Below, one piece after another: positions 54,801-64,000 of a stretch of DNA of 64,000 bases. This DNA comes from Cladophialophora immunda (taxonomy: Eukaryota > Ascomycota > Eurotiomycetes > Chaetothyriales > Herpotrichiellaceae): assembly GCF_000835495.1 (NCBI RefSeq), contig NW_015622543.1, forward strand, positions 1,962,685 to 2,026,684, in the 5' to 3' direction. The position numbers and the translations under genes are program-made. The notes beneath the pieces were generated by a model. It saw only the letters and a list, made by a program, of their open reading frames with translations. It was not told where the DNA came from and did not search any database. How positions within the stretch are numbered: position 1 is the stretch's first letter; each line of letters starts with the position of its first letter.

Positions 54801-57800
54801 CGATAGACGACTATATCTATTTTTATAATAGATAAAGCTAAGACTCGTATCTTTCCCCCGTAGAGAACGTTTAACGTTAGAACGTCTAGAAAAGCTAGTA
54901 ATTAAGTCCGATTTAATACTCTCTAAGAGGGAAGTTCTTCTAGAAATCCTATATAATTAAGAAGGAGTATTAGTATAGGAAGTTAATAAAATTAGTTAAG
55001 TCTAATACGAAGTTATACTACCGTAGATTATTTAGACCGTTTCTTATACTCCGTAATAGATAAAGAGTTTTCTAGTTCCTAAGGTACTTAAACTAGTTAT
55101 AATTAAACTAGTTAAGGATAAGATCTAGTAGCGTCTCTTTAAGTTTAGCTATAGTTTATATAGAAACTCGTTCTTCCTAATTAAGAAGAAGAAACTAGAG
55201 GAGTATTAGCTAGTTATTACTACTTAAAATATTAACTAAGTTACTATAAGAGATACGAATCTATCTCCTTTATTAGATAACTTCGTAGAAGAGTTCTCGG
55301 AGATATATATAACTTCTTTACTAGATTAGCTCTCTAATTATGACTAAATAGAACTTATAAAGGAGAGTCGCGACCTTACGGCTATCTAGACTCTAATTAG
55401 GTTAGTTCGATACGTAATCTTATCTTAAGAAGCTATAAATTTAGTAGTATAGTTCGTAAGGATTACGAACTATATTCTATAGGAATAAATCCTAAAGCGT
55501 ACTTATCTATTTCTAGATAATATTATAGTAAAGGGCTCGAAGATAGATTATCGATAATAGGAAGTAGCGCTAGGAATATATCTCTTCGTATTAGAGTACT
55601 TAATTAACCTTAATAAGGTAATACTTAATCTTAAAAAAGTTAGAGCTATAGTTATAGACTAGAAATTATAGCTCTATATAAATAGAATAGAGGTAGTTAG
55701 GTACGTCTATAATAGAGATAGATAATATCCTTAAGAATTAAAGACTTATAAAATCCTAACCTAACTAATCCTAACTAATTAGCCGGAACTCTATAGGTTC
55801 CTTAGGATTTATATCTATTACTATATCTAGATTCTATACTTTATAATATTAGTCGAGCCCCTATATATATTACTTAGGAAAAATATACTCTAGAAATAGA
55901 CTAAGGTTTAAGACTAGAGTATAAAAGCCCTTGAACTTACACTATCTTCTCCTCTAGCCTTAGTAAGCCTTAACTATAGGGAATGGGCTAGTCTCATTAT
56001 CCTAGCGGTTAACGTTAGTAGACGTAGATAGGGTATAGTGATTATATAGATTAATCCGGCGACGTAAAAACGGAGAGCTACTTAGTACGAGAGCGGTATC
56101 TAGATTAAAGCTAAACTAGAATACGATGCCCTAAAATAAGAAGCTTAAGAGCTTCTAAAGACCTTAAAGAAGTTTAAACGGTAGTTATACGCCGTCTACT
56201 TTGTGATAGAGACGGACGTAATGACTCTCGTAGCGTAGCTTAACTAGTAGTCTATAGATCTCCTAGGGGTAGTGATGAATTAGTAGTTAGTATAGATCCG
56301 AAAATTCAACTTTAAAGTACGATATATACTTAGCAATAAGAATACGGTTACTAACGTACTATCCTAACGTCCTCTAACTAAAGAAGATCTAAAGGAAGCT
56401 AAGGAGGAGGAGGATATTAACGATTAGATTAAAGTCTAAATACTTTTTATATATAGAAGCCTTTAGCCTATTAAATAGACTACTACTAGAAGAGACTTTA
56501 TAATAGTAAGGCCGATAGTAATTCGCGCAAGAGATCGGACTATAGACCTATAAGAACTATATATAGTCTAGCTCTTTAAAGACGAATACTTAGAACGTTC
56601 AAAGTAACTTACGAAATACCTCTAGGATTAGTAATATCTATAGAGGATAAGTAATAAAGAGTTTAAACGCTTATAGAAGAATTCTATATACTTTTTTATC
56701 TAAGAAGATTATCTATTTAGAAAACCGATAGTAAATAAGTCGAGTTAATAAGTCGTTAATAGTAATACTAAAAGGAAGAGAATCCTTAAGTTAATATATA
56801 ATAACTCTAGATACTTTAGGCGTAAGGCGATATATTAGAGAGTATCTAATTACTATTTCTAGAAAGGTTAGTATTAAGATATCTAGGTATTTATAAAGAC
56901 TTATCCTAAATACTAGTTCCAAGAAAGTAGGAGGCTATATAATAAGATATTTCCTACGTTAGTTAATATATAATAGGAATAAATTAGTATTAACTATACC
57001 CTAATACTATTATTATAAGGAAAAAGGTATCTTATAGAAGCCTAGAGTAATATAAGCGGCTAGATTAAGTCTAGAGATATTACCTCTACTAATAGCGCGA
57101 TAGTAGCGAAGTTCCTATATAAAGAGATTATCTATCGCTATAGACTATTTAGGAAATTAGTATATAACGGTAGGCTAGAAAATAAGGGATAGGTGAAAGA
57201 ACTCACCGAAAGATACGGAATTAAACGCATTATTACCTCTACCTACTACCCTTAGGCTAATAAGTAAGTAAAGGTAAGATATAAAGGTATTATAAATACC
57301 CTTTTAAAAATATATTAAACTAACGGAGGAGATATATAGATAAATTACCTTTATATCGTCCTTTAGGTAGACTAGATAACTATTAAAGTTAAAACTAGAA
57401 TAATACTATATAAGATTAAATTCTTAGACTAACTAATTTTACTAATTAAACTTAAGATTATAACTTAGAATATTATAAACTAGGATAAAGTTATTAATAC
57501 TATGGATTTGATTACTATAAGAGCCTAAGCTCTCGAAAGGTGGAATAAAGACTTAGAAAAGGCAATAGCTTACCTAAATAGGATATAAAGACTTAGGAAG
57601 GAATAGTTTAATAAATAATATAGCTTATATCCTAAACTATTTAAGGTAAGTATACTTATACTTAGTTACGATACTATAGGATTAATAGATATATCTATAG
57701 AAAAGAAGTTAGCCTTTCGATAGTTTAGACCGTTTAGAATTATAGAAGCTAATTAAGAGAAGAGTATATATACATTAGTGAAACTCAATAGTACTTATCT

Positions 57801-57990
57801 AATAAGTACCTATACTACTAATCGCTTAAAGAGATTCTATTCTAGGCCGGTAGACTTCCTAACTAGGGAAGATTTAGCGCTAGGAGAGGTTATTAATAAT
57901 AAAAACTTATAAAGAACCGTAATATAAGATCTACTATACCTTATAAGGATAGGAGATACTATAGACTAGGACTCTCACTCCCTAGACCTA
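51850..57990 (+). pseudogene. RIP-decayed gag-pol of the plus-strand family-1 element
   Basis: Conceptual reading past stops gives the usual order. Gag at about 51.87-52.9 kb (NRKNITSFFKKFKELYKYN) ends in a zinc-knuckle-like segment (LGYILREDP, about 52.84 kb). The protease region has LLDT.VKINLI (about 53.95 kb; catalytic Gly changed). RT spans about 55.05-55.56 kb (VKDK..., RNSFFLIKKKK, then FLDNIIVKG). RNase H-like text runs about 55.9-56.35 kb, and integrase about 56.6-57.85 kb (IVAKFLYKEIIYRY, ELTERYGIKRI, TTNRLKRFYSRP). All glutamine and tryptophan positions are prone to TAG/TAA. No frame longer than a few dozen codons survives. Confidence 0.83.
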
Positions 57991-59149
57991 GACGAGACTC
58001 ACCTCTATCGTAGTTATAGACTTTAAAATAGAATAATAATACTACTATCCTTAATAATAGTAGTTGAAATTCCTCTAATAACTAAATAAATACGGAGGGA
58101 ATATAGCGGTCTAACTATCTTCGGAGAATCTCTTAAAATATAAACCGCTTAGGTTTCTTTACTATCTCTACGCTTAGCTATTATAAAGCGGTAGGGGAGG
58201 TAACGCTCTAACGTAAAAGTCGCTAAGTCTAGACTTCTTAGAAATGCCTTTTCCTCTCTAATAGACTCCTAAAAGAGAGTAAACTACGATACTCTTAGCT
58301 CTATAATCTCAATAACTACGGAACTCCGCTATTAAAAAGAAGAAGAGAGAGAATAGTATAGTTTACTAGACTAAGAAAGAACTAAAAGATAAAGATAAAA
58401 GGTATACTAGAGAAGAAAGTTTAAGGTTAACGCTAAGGAAATTAGCGCGGACTCTAATTAGTCAGAATTTACCTATATACTATATAGAGAAAAAGAAAGT
58501 ACGTTAATTAGTTAAAGCCTAAGATAGTAAAAATAGCTATCCGCGCCTAGTACTATTAATGATAAGGCTAATACGAGACTCTAAAGAATACCTTAACGGA
58601 CTAGGTGAATACGCTAAAGATTTATATGCGGAGGAAAGGAGAAAGACTAGTTATAGATATAATAACTTAACGATCTTAAGCGTTATCGTTAGGTAATAGT
58701 AGGGTTATTATATACTAGTAATAGTACTAATAATAACTCTATTACTAGGAGTTAGAGTCTAGTATAGGATTAGTTTAAAGAGTAATAATCTAAAATGTAA
58801 AATAGGAAGGTTCTACCGTAGAAATGCCGGGGAGTATATACGCCTAAACGATTAGGTATAAGTATCTATCTCTTACCTTTTAACTAACCCTCCTTCCTTC
58901 CTACTATAGTCTTATAACTTAATCTTCTATCTCCTACGCCCTTACGAGTTATTTAGGGTTCTCTTATCTTAATCTACTCTTAATATTATCTTTTAAGTAA
59001 ACCCCTAAAAGATATAGATTAGGGATCTTAATGTAAGTTTATCTTTAAGTTTATCGTTTAGATAACTTAATATGCTCTTAACTTAATATTTCCATTAGAA
59101 CCTTCCTTCTAAACTCCTCTCTCTATATATCTATAAGCTTATTAGTAAG

Positions 59150-59848
59150 ATATCTAGGAATCTAAGGGTACTACTACTAAAACCTCTAATAATCCATCCA
59201 AACTCTACTTTAATATCTATAGTCGGTAAGAGCGCTTAATATTAAGTACTTAATACTAAAACCGTTAATAATTAGCCTATTCTTACCGTTAAATATCCTA
59301 ATAACCTCTAAGAAGTCTCCCTTAAAGACGTAATAGTCGCTATAAATTAGGATAATATTAATTAAGTTAGGGACTTTTACGGCTCTCTTAAAGTGAAATA
59401 TCGATAGATAGAAGATATTCGTAACTTTATAGCCTAACGTATCTTCAACCTCACTAAAGACCTTCCTAACGCTTATAAAGCCTTTAAGAAGTGCGTTAGT
59501 CTATCAAAAGGAAAGAAGGAGTTTAATATAAGGCATAATTATTAGATAGAGGTACGTAATAAACTACTTTCGGAATATAGTAGAGTAAATAATATAAGCC
59601 TCTTTAATTATAAATATAAAGAGAAGGGTATCCCTATACTAAAGGGCGGATTCTTAAAGCTCCCTATATAGACCTCTAAAGCCTTCTTTAATAAGTTAAT
59701 TATTCCCTATGGAGGAGATATAACGACCCTTTTAGATTAATATTAATTCGCCTAGAAATACCCTATATAGTATAATATACTACCCCTTCTTCTATTATAA
59801 AACGCGTTATATAAGATAATTACCCGTCTTACTAGAATTCGGGAGGGG
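59150..59848 (+). pseudogene. Truncated second coding region of the plus-strand family-1 element
   Basis: Matches the N-terminal part of the second coding region of the minus copy (about 43,345-42,650). Protein-like stretches include AYKAFKKCVSLSKGKKEF and KEKGIPILKGGFLKLPI. It stops at 59,848, where the family-2 LTR begins; the Ulp1-like end is therefore absent here. Its presence in both copies shows that this region belongs to the element and is not a chance neighbour. Confidence 0.5.
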
Positions 59849-60268
59849 TGTTACGAGCTACTATATGACACGTGAGGTGTCCATAGGCAAACCCGCGGTA
59901 GTTCGCTTAGTGATATAGTAGGGAGGGACGCTATAGCTAAGACTAGAAACTAAGTGTATAGTATATAGACCTATACGTATAGTAGATAATCGTAAGGAAC
60001 TTAATTCTCCGTAACTATTATTAACTATAAGGAGAACTATATAGCTAAGTATAGCTATATACTACTTAGGATATATATCTAATATATTACTCTATTAAAT
60101 ATATTAAACATATTAATATATTTCTAAGCTAACTTAGGTATATTACTTTATTACCCCACCTAGTTACGTTAATATATTTACTAAGATACTAGTATCTAAT
60201 ATATTCTCCTTAGTTAACCTTCCTTCCTATCTTTCTCCCTTAGTCTCCTATATAGTCAGTTCGTAATA
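59849..60268 (-). repeat. 3' LTR of the family-2 Gypsy element
   Basis: 420 bp, the same length as the nested solo LTR at 38,319 and its reverse complement apart from RIP-type changes. The plus strand reads TGTTACGAGC...GTTCGTAATA; the final TA was CA before mutation. Confidence 0.85.
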
Positions 60269-60283
60269 CCTCCCCCTCCTTTA
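60269..60283 (-). promoter_or_regulatory. Polypurine tract of the family-2 element
   Basis: On the minus strand AAAGGAGGGGGAGG lies directly before the LTR start, where plus-strand DNA synthesis of a retrotransposon is primed. It fixes the element's orientation and marks 59,849-60,268 as the 3' LTR. Confidence 0.6.
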
Positions 60284-60419
60284 ACGTATGCGTTACCCTT
60301 AACGTACTTAAGGTAAGTATATCCCTTCCCTTCTACCTTTTACTTCCTCCTTATAGCTAATTATACTAAAGGTTCTAAAACCCCCTCGATCCTAACGATA
60401 CCGTAATTTAGGTAACGCT

Positions 60420-60990
60420 ATTATAAAGCTTAGCTCTCGCGCTTCTAATCCCTACCTAGAGTATACTAAATCGTACTCTATCTACATTATTCATTATAGC
60501 TATTCGAAGTACGGTCCCTATACTAAAAAGAACATAACCTATTATAGTCACTTTTTAAAAGCCGAGTTTAATTAACTCGAGAATAAGAAGTAGGAATTAA
60601 TTTAGTAAGGTTAAGAGGCCTAAAATTTAATATTAGTCTTAACTAAATAATTATTAGAAACTTAGTAGCGTATTATTAATATAAATAAAAGAGTAGATAT
60701 CCTAATGAAGCGTTAGGAGGACATAACGGATCGTAAGGTAGCGGCCTTAGGCCTACTTAATAATAGTAATAGTACGGATATAGCGATAATAGATATAGAT
60801 CCCTTTATTTAGGATAATCTAGCTTTTAATGCGGTTATTTTTTCTAATCTATCCCTCCCTTTTCCTAAGTTTAGGGATATAGGGTAGTCTTCTAAATTAT
60901 CTAATTAATAATTCTTTAGTACTATTATTCTTTATTCCGATCCCTAAGCTTAATTCTAGATAATCTAATATAGTACTAGTAGTATTTAAT
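60420..60990 (+). pseudogene. Possible antisense coding region inside family 2, between chromodomain and 3' LTR
   Basis: The plus strand, opposite to pol, reads as protein past RIP stops: SYSKYGPYTKKNITYYSHFL, then LENKK, INKRVDILMKRQEDITDRKV and NLSLPFPKFRDIGQSSKLSN. The HxxxH-like start is faintly similar to a zinc-finger segment, but I assign no family. RIP-neutral text running about 190 codons is more than expected of noncoding DNA. It could also be a fragment of an unrelated inserted gene. Confidence 0.3.
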
Positions 60991-61199
60991 AATAAGTATC
61001 TTAGGTACGTCCTCTCTTAGTTCCTAGGTATTAGGTTTAGTTATTAACTAGTATACTAGATATTATATTAGTATTAGGAACCCTCGATAGACTAATATCT
61101 TTTCTAGCTTCGTTTCTTATATCCTATATAGTCCTACGTTAGTTATTCTTCGCTAATATCTAGTATTAGTCTTATCTTCTAGTTCTTTAGGAATAATAG

Positions 61200-61760
61200 A
61201 TTATATATCTATTCTTCGATAGTATTCTCTCTTTACTCTAGATAGTAAGTCGTTACTATACTCCTAGATATTTTCTAAATCGTTATATCCTAACTACTTA
61301 ACTAGATATATATTAATATATTTAATAGCTTCTAATCTAGGGCTAAAGTTAACTAACCTCTTAATCTTATACTTTAGTTCTCCTATTTCCTTATTAATCT
61401 CTACTAGTTCTAGTTTCGTATTTAGATCCCTATATAGTTCTAATAGAGATTTATAGAATACTAGGTATATTTCTAGTATCTTTAGGAGATCTAGTTCATA
61501 CGTAACTAGTCCTAGTTTCTTTTTAATATAATATAGTCTAATTTTAGTATAATCTAGTTTATCGCTTAGTTATTTTATTTTGATATTTTTTCTTCTTATA
61601 TAGACTATCCCTCCCTCTTTAAGGTCTAGTCTCTTAGATCTTTTTTTATTTTCTCTTTCTACTGTTTTTTCTAATATTTTTTATAATTCTTTTTATATTA
61701 TATTATATAGCTCTTTTATTTTATCGACCTTAATCCTTACTTTTTCTAATATTAGTTTCT
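61200..61760 (-). pseudogene. Integrase C-terminus and chromodomain of family 2, RIP-decayed
   Basis: The minus strand reads KRSKRLDLKEGGIVYIRRKN, then SDKLDYTKIRLYYIKKKLG, LVTYELDLLKI and FYKSLLE, matching the integrase C-terminal GPY/F-type module of chromoviruses. YLVK-stop-LGYNDLENI-stop-E follows, where the stops replace the two Trp of the chromodomain (YLVKW.GY...TWE). In active elements the chromodomain steers integration to modified chromatin. Confidence 0.75.
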
Positions 61761-61828
61761 TAAATTTTAGTATCTTAAATATATTTAGATAGTGTCTATA
61801 TATTATGTAAAATAATGATATTCCTATT

Positions 61829-62151
61829 TGTAGAATATCGCCATTTAGGCGTATGGCCTAATTAGGCCTAGCGTCTTATCACGTGACTAGTTAACGCTAC
61901 TAGTCTATACTAGATCACGTGATATAGGCGGTGGCATTAAGGGTGGCGTTACTATAACGTGATTGATTACTAATAGTGATTAGAAATCTACCTTCGAGGT
62001 ACTTCTATCACTATCTAGTAGTGTTTCCTTTGGCTATATAAGAGCGTTCTCTCCTCTCAGATAGTTAACTTAACTAAGCTTCCTAACAGTCACATACATT
62101 ACCTAAAAGGGTACGATCCTATGAGCCAATCTACTCCATGTCCTCCGAACA
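61829..62151 (+). repeat. Family-3 solo LTR inserted in the family-2 integrase
   Basis: 323 bp, TGTAGAATATCGCC...CCTCCGAACA, with a perfect 5-bp target duplication CTATT (61,824-61,828 and 62,152-62,156). It splits the integrase core (right) from its C-terminus (left). A TATA-like TATATAAG at 62,035-62,042 suggests plus orientation. It contains an inverted pair, TATCACGTGA and TCACGTGATA, around 61,878-61,924. It is much less mutated than its host. Confidence 0.85.
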
Positions 62152-62156
62152 CTATT

Positions 62157-63843
62157 ACTACGGTACTATTATTAAATACTATTTATACCGTTAGTAGTAG
62201 TTATACCTAATTATCTTACTAGTAGTTAACGTAGTATCGTAAATATTATTCTAGTATTTAGTTTATTCTTTCTATTTATCTATCTATCTATAAGTAGTAT
62301 ACCGTTAATAACTTTATATCTATTCCTAAGAGGTCTATTAAGGATTACTAAAATTATAATGTAAATAGTTTATCTCTATCTAAGATTATTTCATTTAGTA
62401 TTCCGTATTATAATATAACTATTCTAACGAATAAGTAGGCTAAATCCTTTACTATTACCTTTTCGGTAAATAGTAGTATATATACGTATTTCGTTAGTCT
62501 TTCGATAATTACTATAATACTATTATACTCTTTATTCATAAGGGGTTCTTAAGATATTAGTAGTTTTATAATAAAGTTAATTATAATAGAGTCCTATAGT
62601 CTATTCAGTATTTATAGTACTATAAGTAATCCGTATAGTCTATATCGTTCTTTCTTTATTTTCTTATAGGTATCGCATTTTCCGATATATTCTTCGATAT
62701 CTTTTCTAAGTCCTTTCTATATAAAGTCTCTTATAATTAACTTAATTATTTTTATAATTCTAGGGTACTCTATAAGTTAGCTATCGTATCTCTCTTTTAT
62801 AATATTCCGTTTTTACTCTTTAGTTAGCTTAATATCTATAATTACTAGATTATAGTCGTATCCTCTATATTATAGTATCTATCCATTAGTCTTAAGTAGC
62901 GTATTAGGTTCGGGTCCTACTACCCCTATATAGTCTAGTCTTCTACTTAATGCGTCTACTTAATTATTTTTAGTTCCTTTAATATAGTAGATTCTAAAGT
63001 TATATCTTACTAAAGTTTCTACCTATCTTACTTATCGTCTATTTAGGTCCTTTATTATTATCTAGTAAGTAAGGTTTTTATAGTTAGTGAATATCTATAC
63101 TAGGTATTTTATCCCTTCTAGATATACTCTCTATTATTATAATACTTCTATAATAATAAGTAATTCTTTATTATAGATATTATAGTTTAATTCTAGTTAA
63201 GTTATTTATCTTAAGTAGTAGACTATAAGTCGTGATTAGCCATTCTTATCTTTCTATATAAGATATACTCCTATAGTCTTGTCTAACGTATTAGTTTCGA
63301 GTATTAACTCTTTTTCTAGGTTAAATAATATAAGGATAGGTATAGAGGTTATCTACTCCTTTAGTCCCTTAAAGGCGTATTCACATTTTTCATCCTAGTT
63401 AAAGGTATAGTCTTTCTTTATTAAATTCATTAGAGGTACTATAATTCCTAAAAATCTTCTAATAAATCTCCTATAGTAGTTAATAAGACCTAAGAACTAT
63501 TATACTTCTTTTATACTTATTAATATAGGCTAGTTATTAATAGCCTAAACTTTATTAGGGTTTAGCGTTAGTCCTTATAATAATACGATATAGTCTAGAA
63601 ATACTATTATATATATATAAAATTCGTATTTACTTAATTTAATCAGTAGGTCCTTCTCTTTTAGCGCTTATAGGACTTTCCGTACGTATTAGATATACTT
63701 ATTATATATTTTAGAAAATATAAGGATATCGTCTAAATAGGCGACGATAAACTCGTCTAAGTACTCTCTTAGGGTGTTATTAATAAGTTCTTAGAAGGTA
63801 GTTAGTGCGTTAGTCAGTCCGAAGGGCATTACTTAATACTTAT
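62157..63843 (-). pseudogene. RT, RNase H and integrase core of family 2, RIP-decayed
   Basis: On the minus strand the RT text is VMPFGLTNALTTF (about 63,835-63,795) and AYLDDILIFSK (about 63,755-63,720, catalytic YLDD intact). RNase H-like text and the integrase core follow towards 62.16 kb: IVIIERLTKYVYILLFTEK, then NEIILDRDKLFT with the second catalytic Asp, and a decayed stretch near the expected Glu. The RT is broken at 63,843 by a family-3 LTR and the integrase at 62,151 by another. Many TAG/TAA codons occur. Confidence 0.8.
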
Positions 63844-64000
63844 TGTGGAATATCGCCATTTAGGCGTATGGCCTAATTAGGCCTAGCGTCTTATCACGTG
63901 ACTAGTTAACGCTACTAGTCTATACTAGATCACGTGATATAGGCGGTGGCGTTAAGGGTGGCGTTACTATAACGTGATTAATTACTAATAGTGATTAGAA
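63844..64000 (+). repeat. Second family-3 LTR copy, partial at the window edge, inserted in the family-2 RT
   Basis: The first 157 bp match 61,829-61,985 with only a few differences (TGTGGAATATCG versus TGTAGAATATCG, GCGTT versus GCATT). It interrupts the RT just N-terminal to the MPFGL motif. The right end, and so its target duplication (left flank CTTAT), lies outside the window. It could be another solo LTR or the start of a complete element. Confidence 0.75.

Larger units (their letters stand above)
39246..59848 (+). mobile_element. Family-1 Ty3/Gypsy retrotransposon, plus-strand copy, RIP-decayed, split by a nested copy and truncated
   Basis: Consists of a 5' LTR (39,246-39,527), leader (39,528-40,360), a break where the minus-strand copy sits (40,361-51,799), then gag, protease, RT, RNase H, integrase and part of a second coding region (51,800-59,848). 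The interrupted text continues across the gap: left ends CTATAGTATAGTCACTAT, right begins CTATATGTCCCTCC, and the other copy has the matching unbroken sequence near 50,670-50,720. The 3' end is missing; the family-2 LTR begins at 59,849. Stops occur every few codons, almost all at former CAG/CAA or TGG codons. Confidence 0.85.
37780..64000. other. RIP-mutated, TpA-rich transposon island
   Basis: The composition changes at about 37.5-38.1 kb to dense TpA (CTATAG, TAGC, TATA) with CpA and TpG strongly depleted and CpG partly kept. Aligned LTR copies show TGG to TAG and CCA to CTA, i.e. C to T at CpA on either strand. No intact gene is present to the window end. No TTAGGG-type telomere array is seen, so I cannot say whether the island is subtelomeric, centromeric or interstitial. 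Confidence 0.85.
59849..64000 (-). mobile_element. Family-2 Ty3/Gypsy chromodomain retrotransposon, minus strand, RIP-decayed, right end outside window
   Basis: The 3' LTR is at 59,849-60,268 and is preceded (on the minus strand) by a polypurine tract. Further right on the minus strand lie chromodomain and integrase C-terminus (61.2-61.75 kb), integrase core (62.16-62.8 kb), RNase H region and RT (63.4-63.84 kb). Two family-3 LTRs interrupt it. It inserted into the plus-strand family-1 element at 59,848/59,849. The 5' half lies beyond the window. Confidence 0.83.

Noticed and set aside
61878..61924. Paired CACGTG palindromes as a regulatory E-box cluster
   Set aside because: They sit within the family-3 LTR and recur identically in the second copy, so they belong to the element; no host gene is nearby.
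60000..64000. Telomere or subtelomeric repeat at the right end
   Set aside because: No TTAGGG-like array or telomere-linked helicase is visible; the DNA is explained by nested Gypsy elements and LTRs.
1..64000. CRISPR arrays, ribosomal RNA or tRNA genes
   Set aside because: No spaced direct-repeat array and no tRNA or rRNA signature was seen on reading; a tRNAscan-SE run would be needed to exclude a diverged tRNA.

Overview
The window is nuclear DNA of a filamentous ascomycete (Pezizomycotina). Genes are interrupted by short introns (about 48-150 bp) with GT-AG ends and CTNAC-like branch sites. The protein set is typical of the group: nuclear-encoded complex I 78 kDa subunit, SYG1/XPR1-type SPX-EXS protein, YME2/RNA12, Emi1, an LaeA-like methyltransferase, a fungal P450, an NmrA-like protein and an F-box protein. 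The right part shows C-to-T/G-to-A decay at CpA/TpG sites, the mark of repeat-induced point mutation (RIP). I cannot fix the class or genus from sequence alone.

Positions 1-37,138 form a gene-dense arm with sixteen protein genes I support, one doubtful gene and one pseudogene. In order: DJ-1/PfpI protein; doubtful acidic protein; small PLDc_N-type membrane protein; P450 (seven exons, minus); LaeA-like methyltransferase; secreted arylsulfotransferase-like protein with a possible GPI tail; TetX-like FAD monooxygenase; complex I 78 kDa subunit; ABM-domain protein (minus); SPX-EXS protein with a probable GC-AG intron; 2OG-Fe(II) oxygenase; NmrA-like protein (minus); two uncharacterised proteins (minus); Emi1 (minus) divergent from YME2; a coiled-coil protein; a decayed histidine phosphatase (minus); an F-box protein (minus). 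I reconstructed exon structures by reading splice sites against reading frame and family conservation.

From about 37.5 kb to the end the DNA changes to a TpA-rich, stop-riddled island with no intact gene. It is a nested pile of LTR retrotransposons whose insertion order can be read. A family-1 Ty3/Gypsy element lies on the plus strand (39,246 onward). It is split at 40,360/51,800 by a complete minus-strand copy of the same family (40,361-51,799, 278-bp LTRs, CTAT target duplication). Further right it is cut at 59,848 by a family-2 Gypsy element with a chromodomain (minus strand, 420-bp 3' LTR). Family 2 is itself hit in its integrase and reverse transcriptase by solo LTRs of a third family (323 bp, 5-bp CTATT duplication for the complete one). 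Left of these, a family-1 solo LTR (TTAC duplication) holds a family-2 solo LTR (ATAGA duplication).

The most unusual content is in family 1. Downstream of integrase it carries a second coding region of about 2.7 kb. The end of this region resembles a Ulp1/C48-type SUMO protease: HW, then Asp 17 residues later, then a Q...(C to Y)G block. A Ulp1-like protease carried by a Ty3/Gypsy element is not something I recognise as standard, and it is the best candidate here for an undescribed system. Family 2 also has a possible antisense reading frame between chromodomain and 3' LTR.
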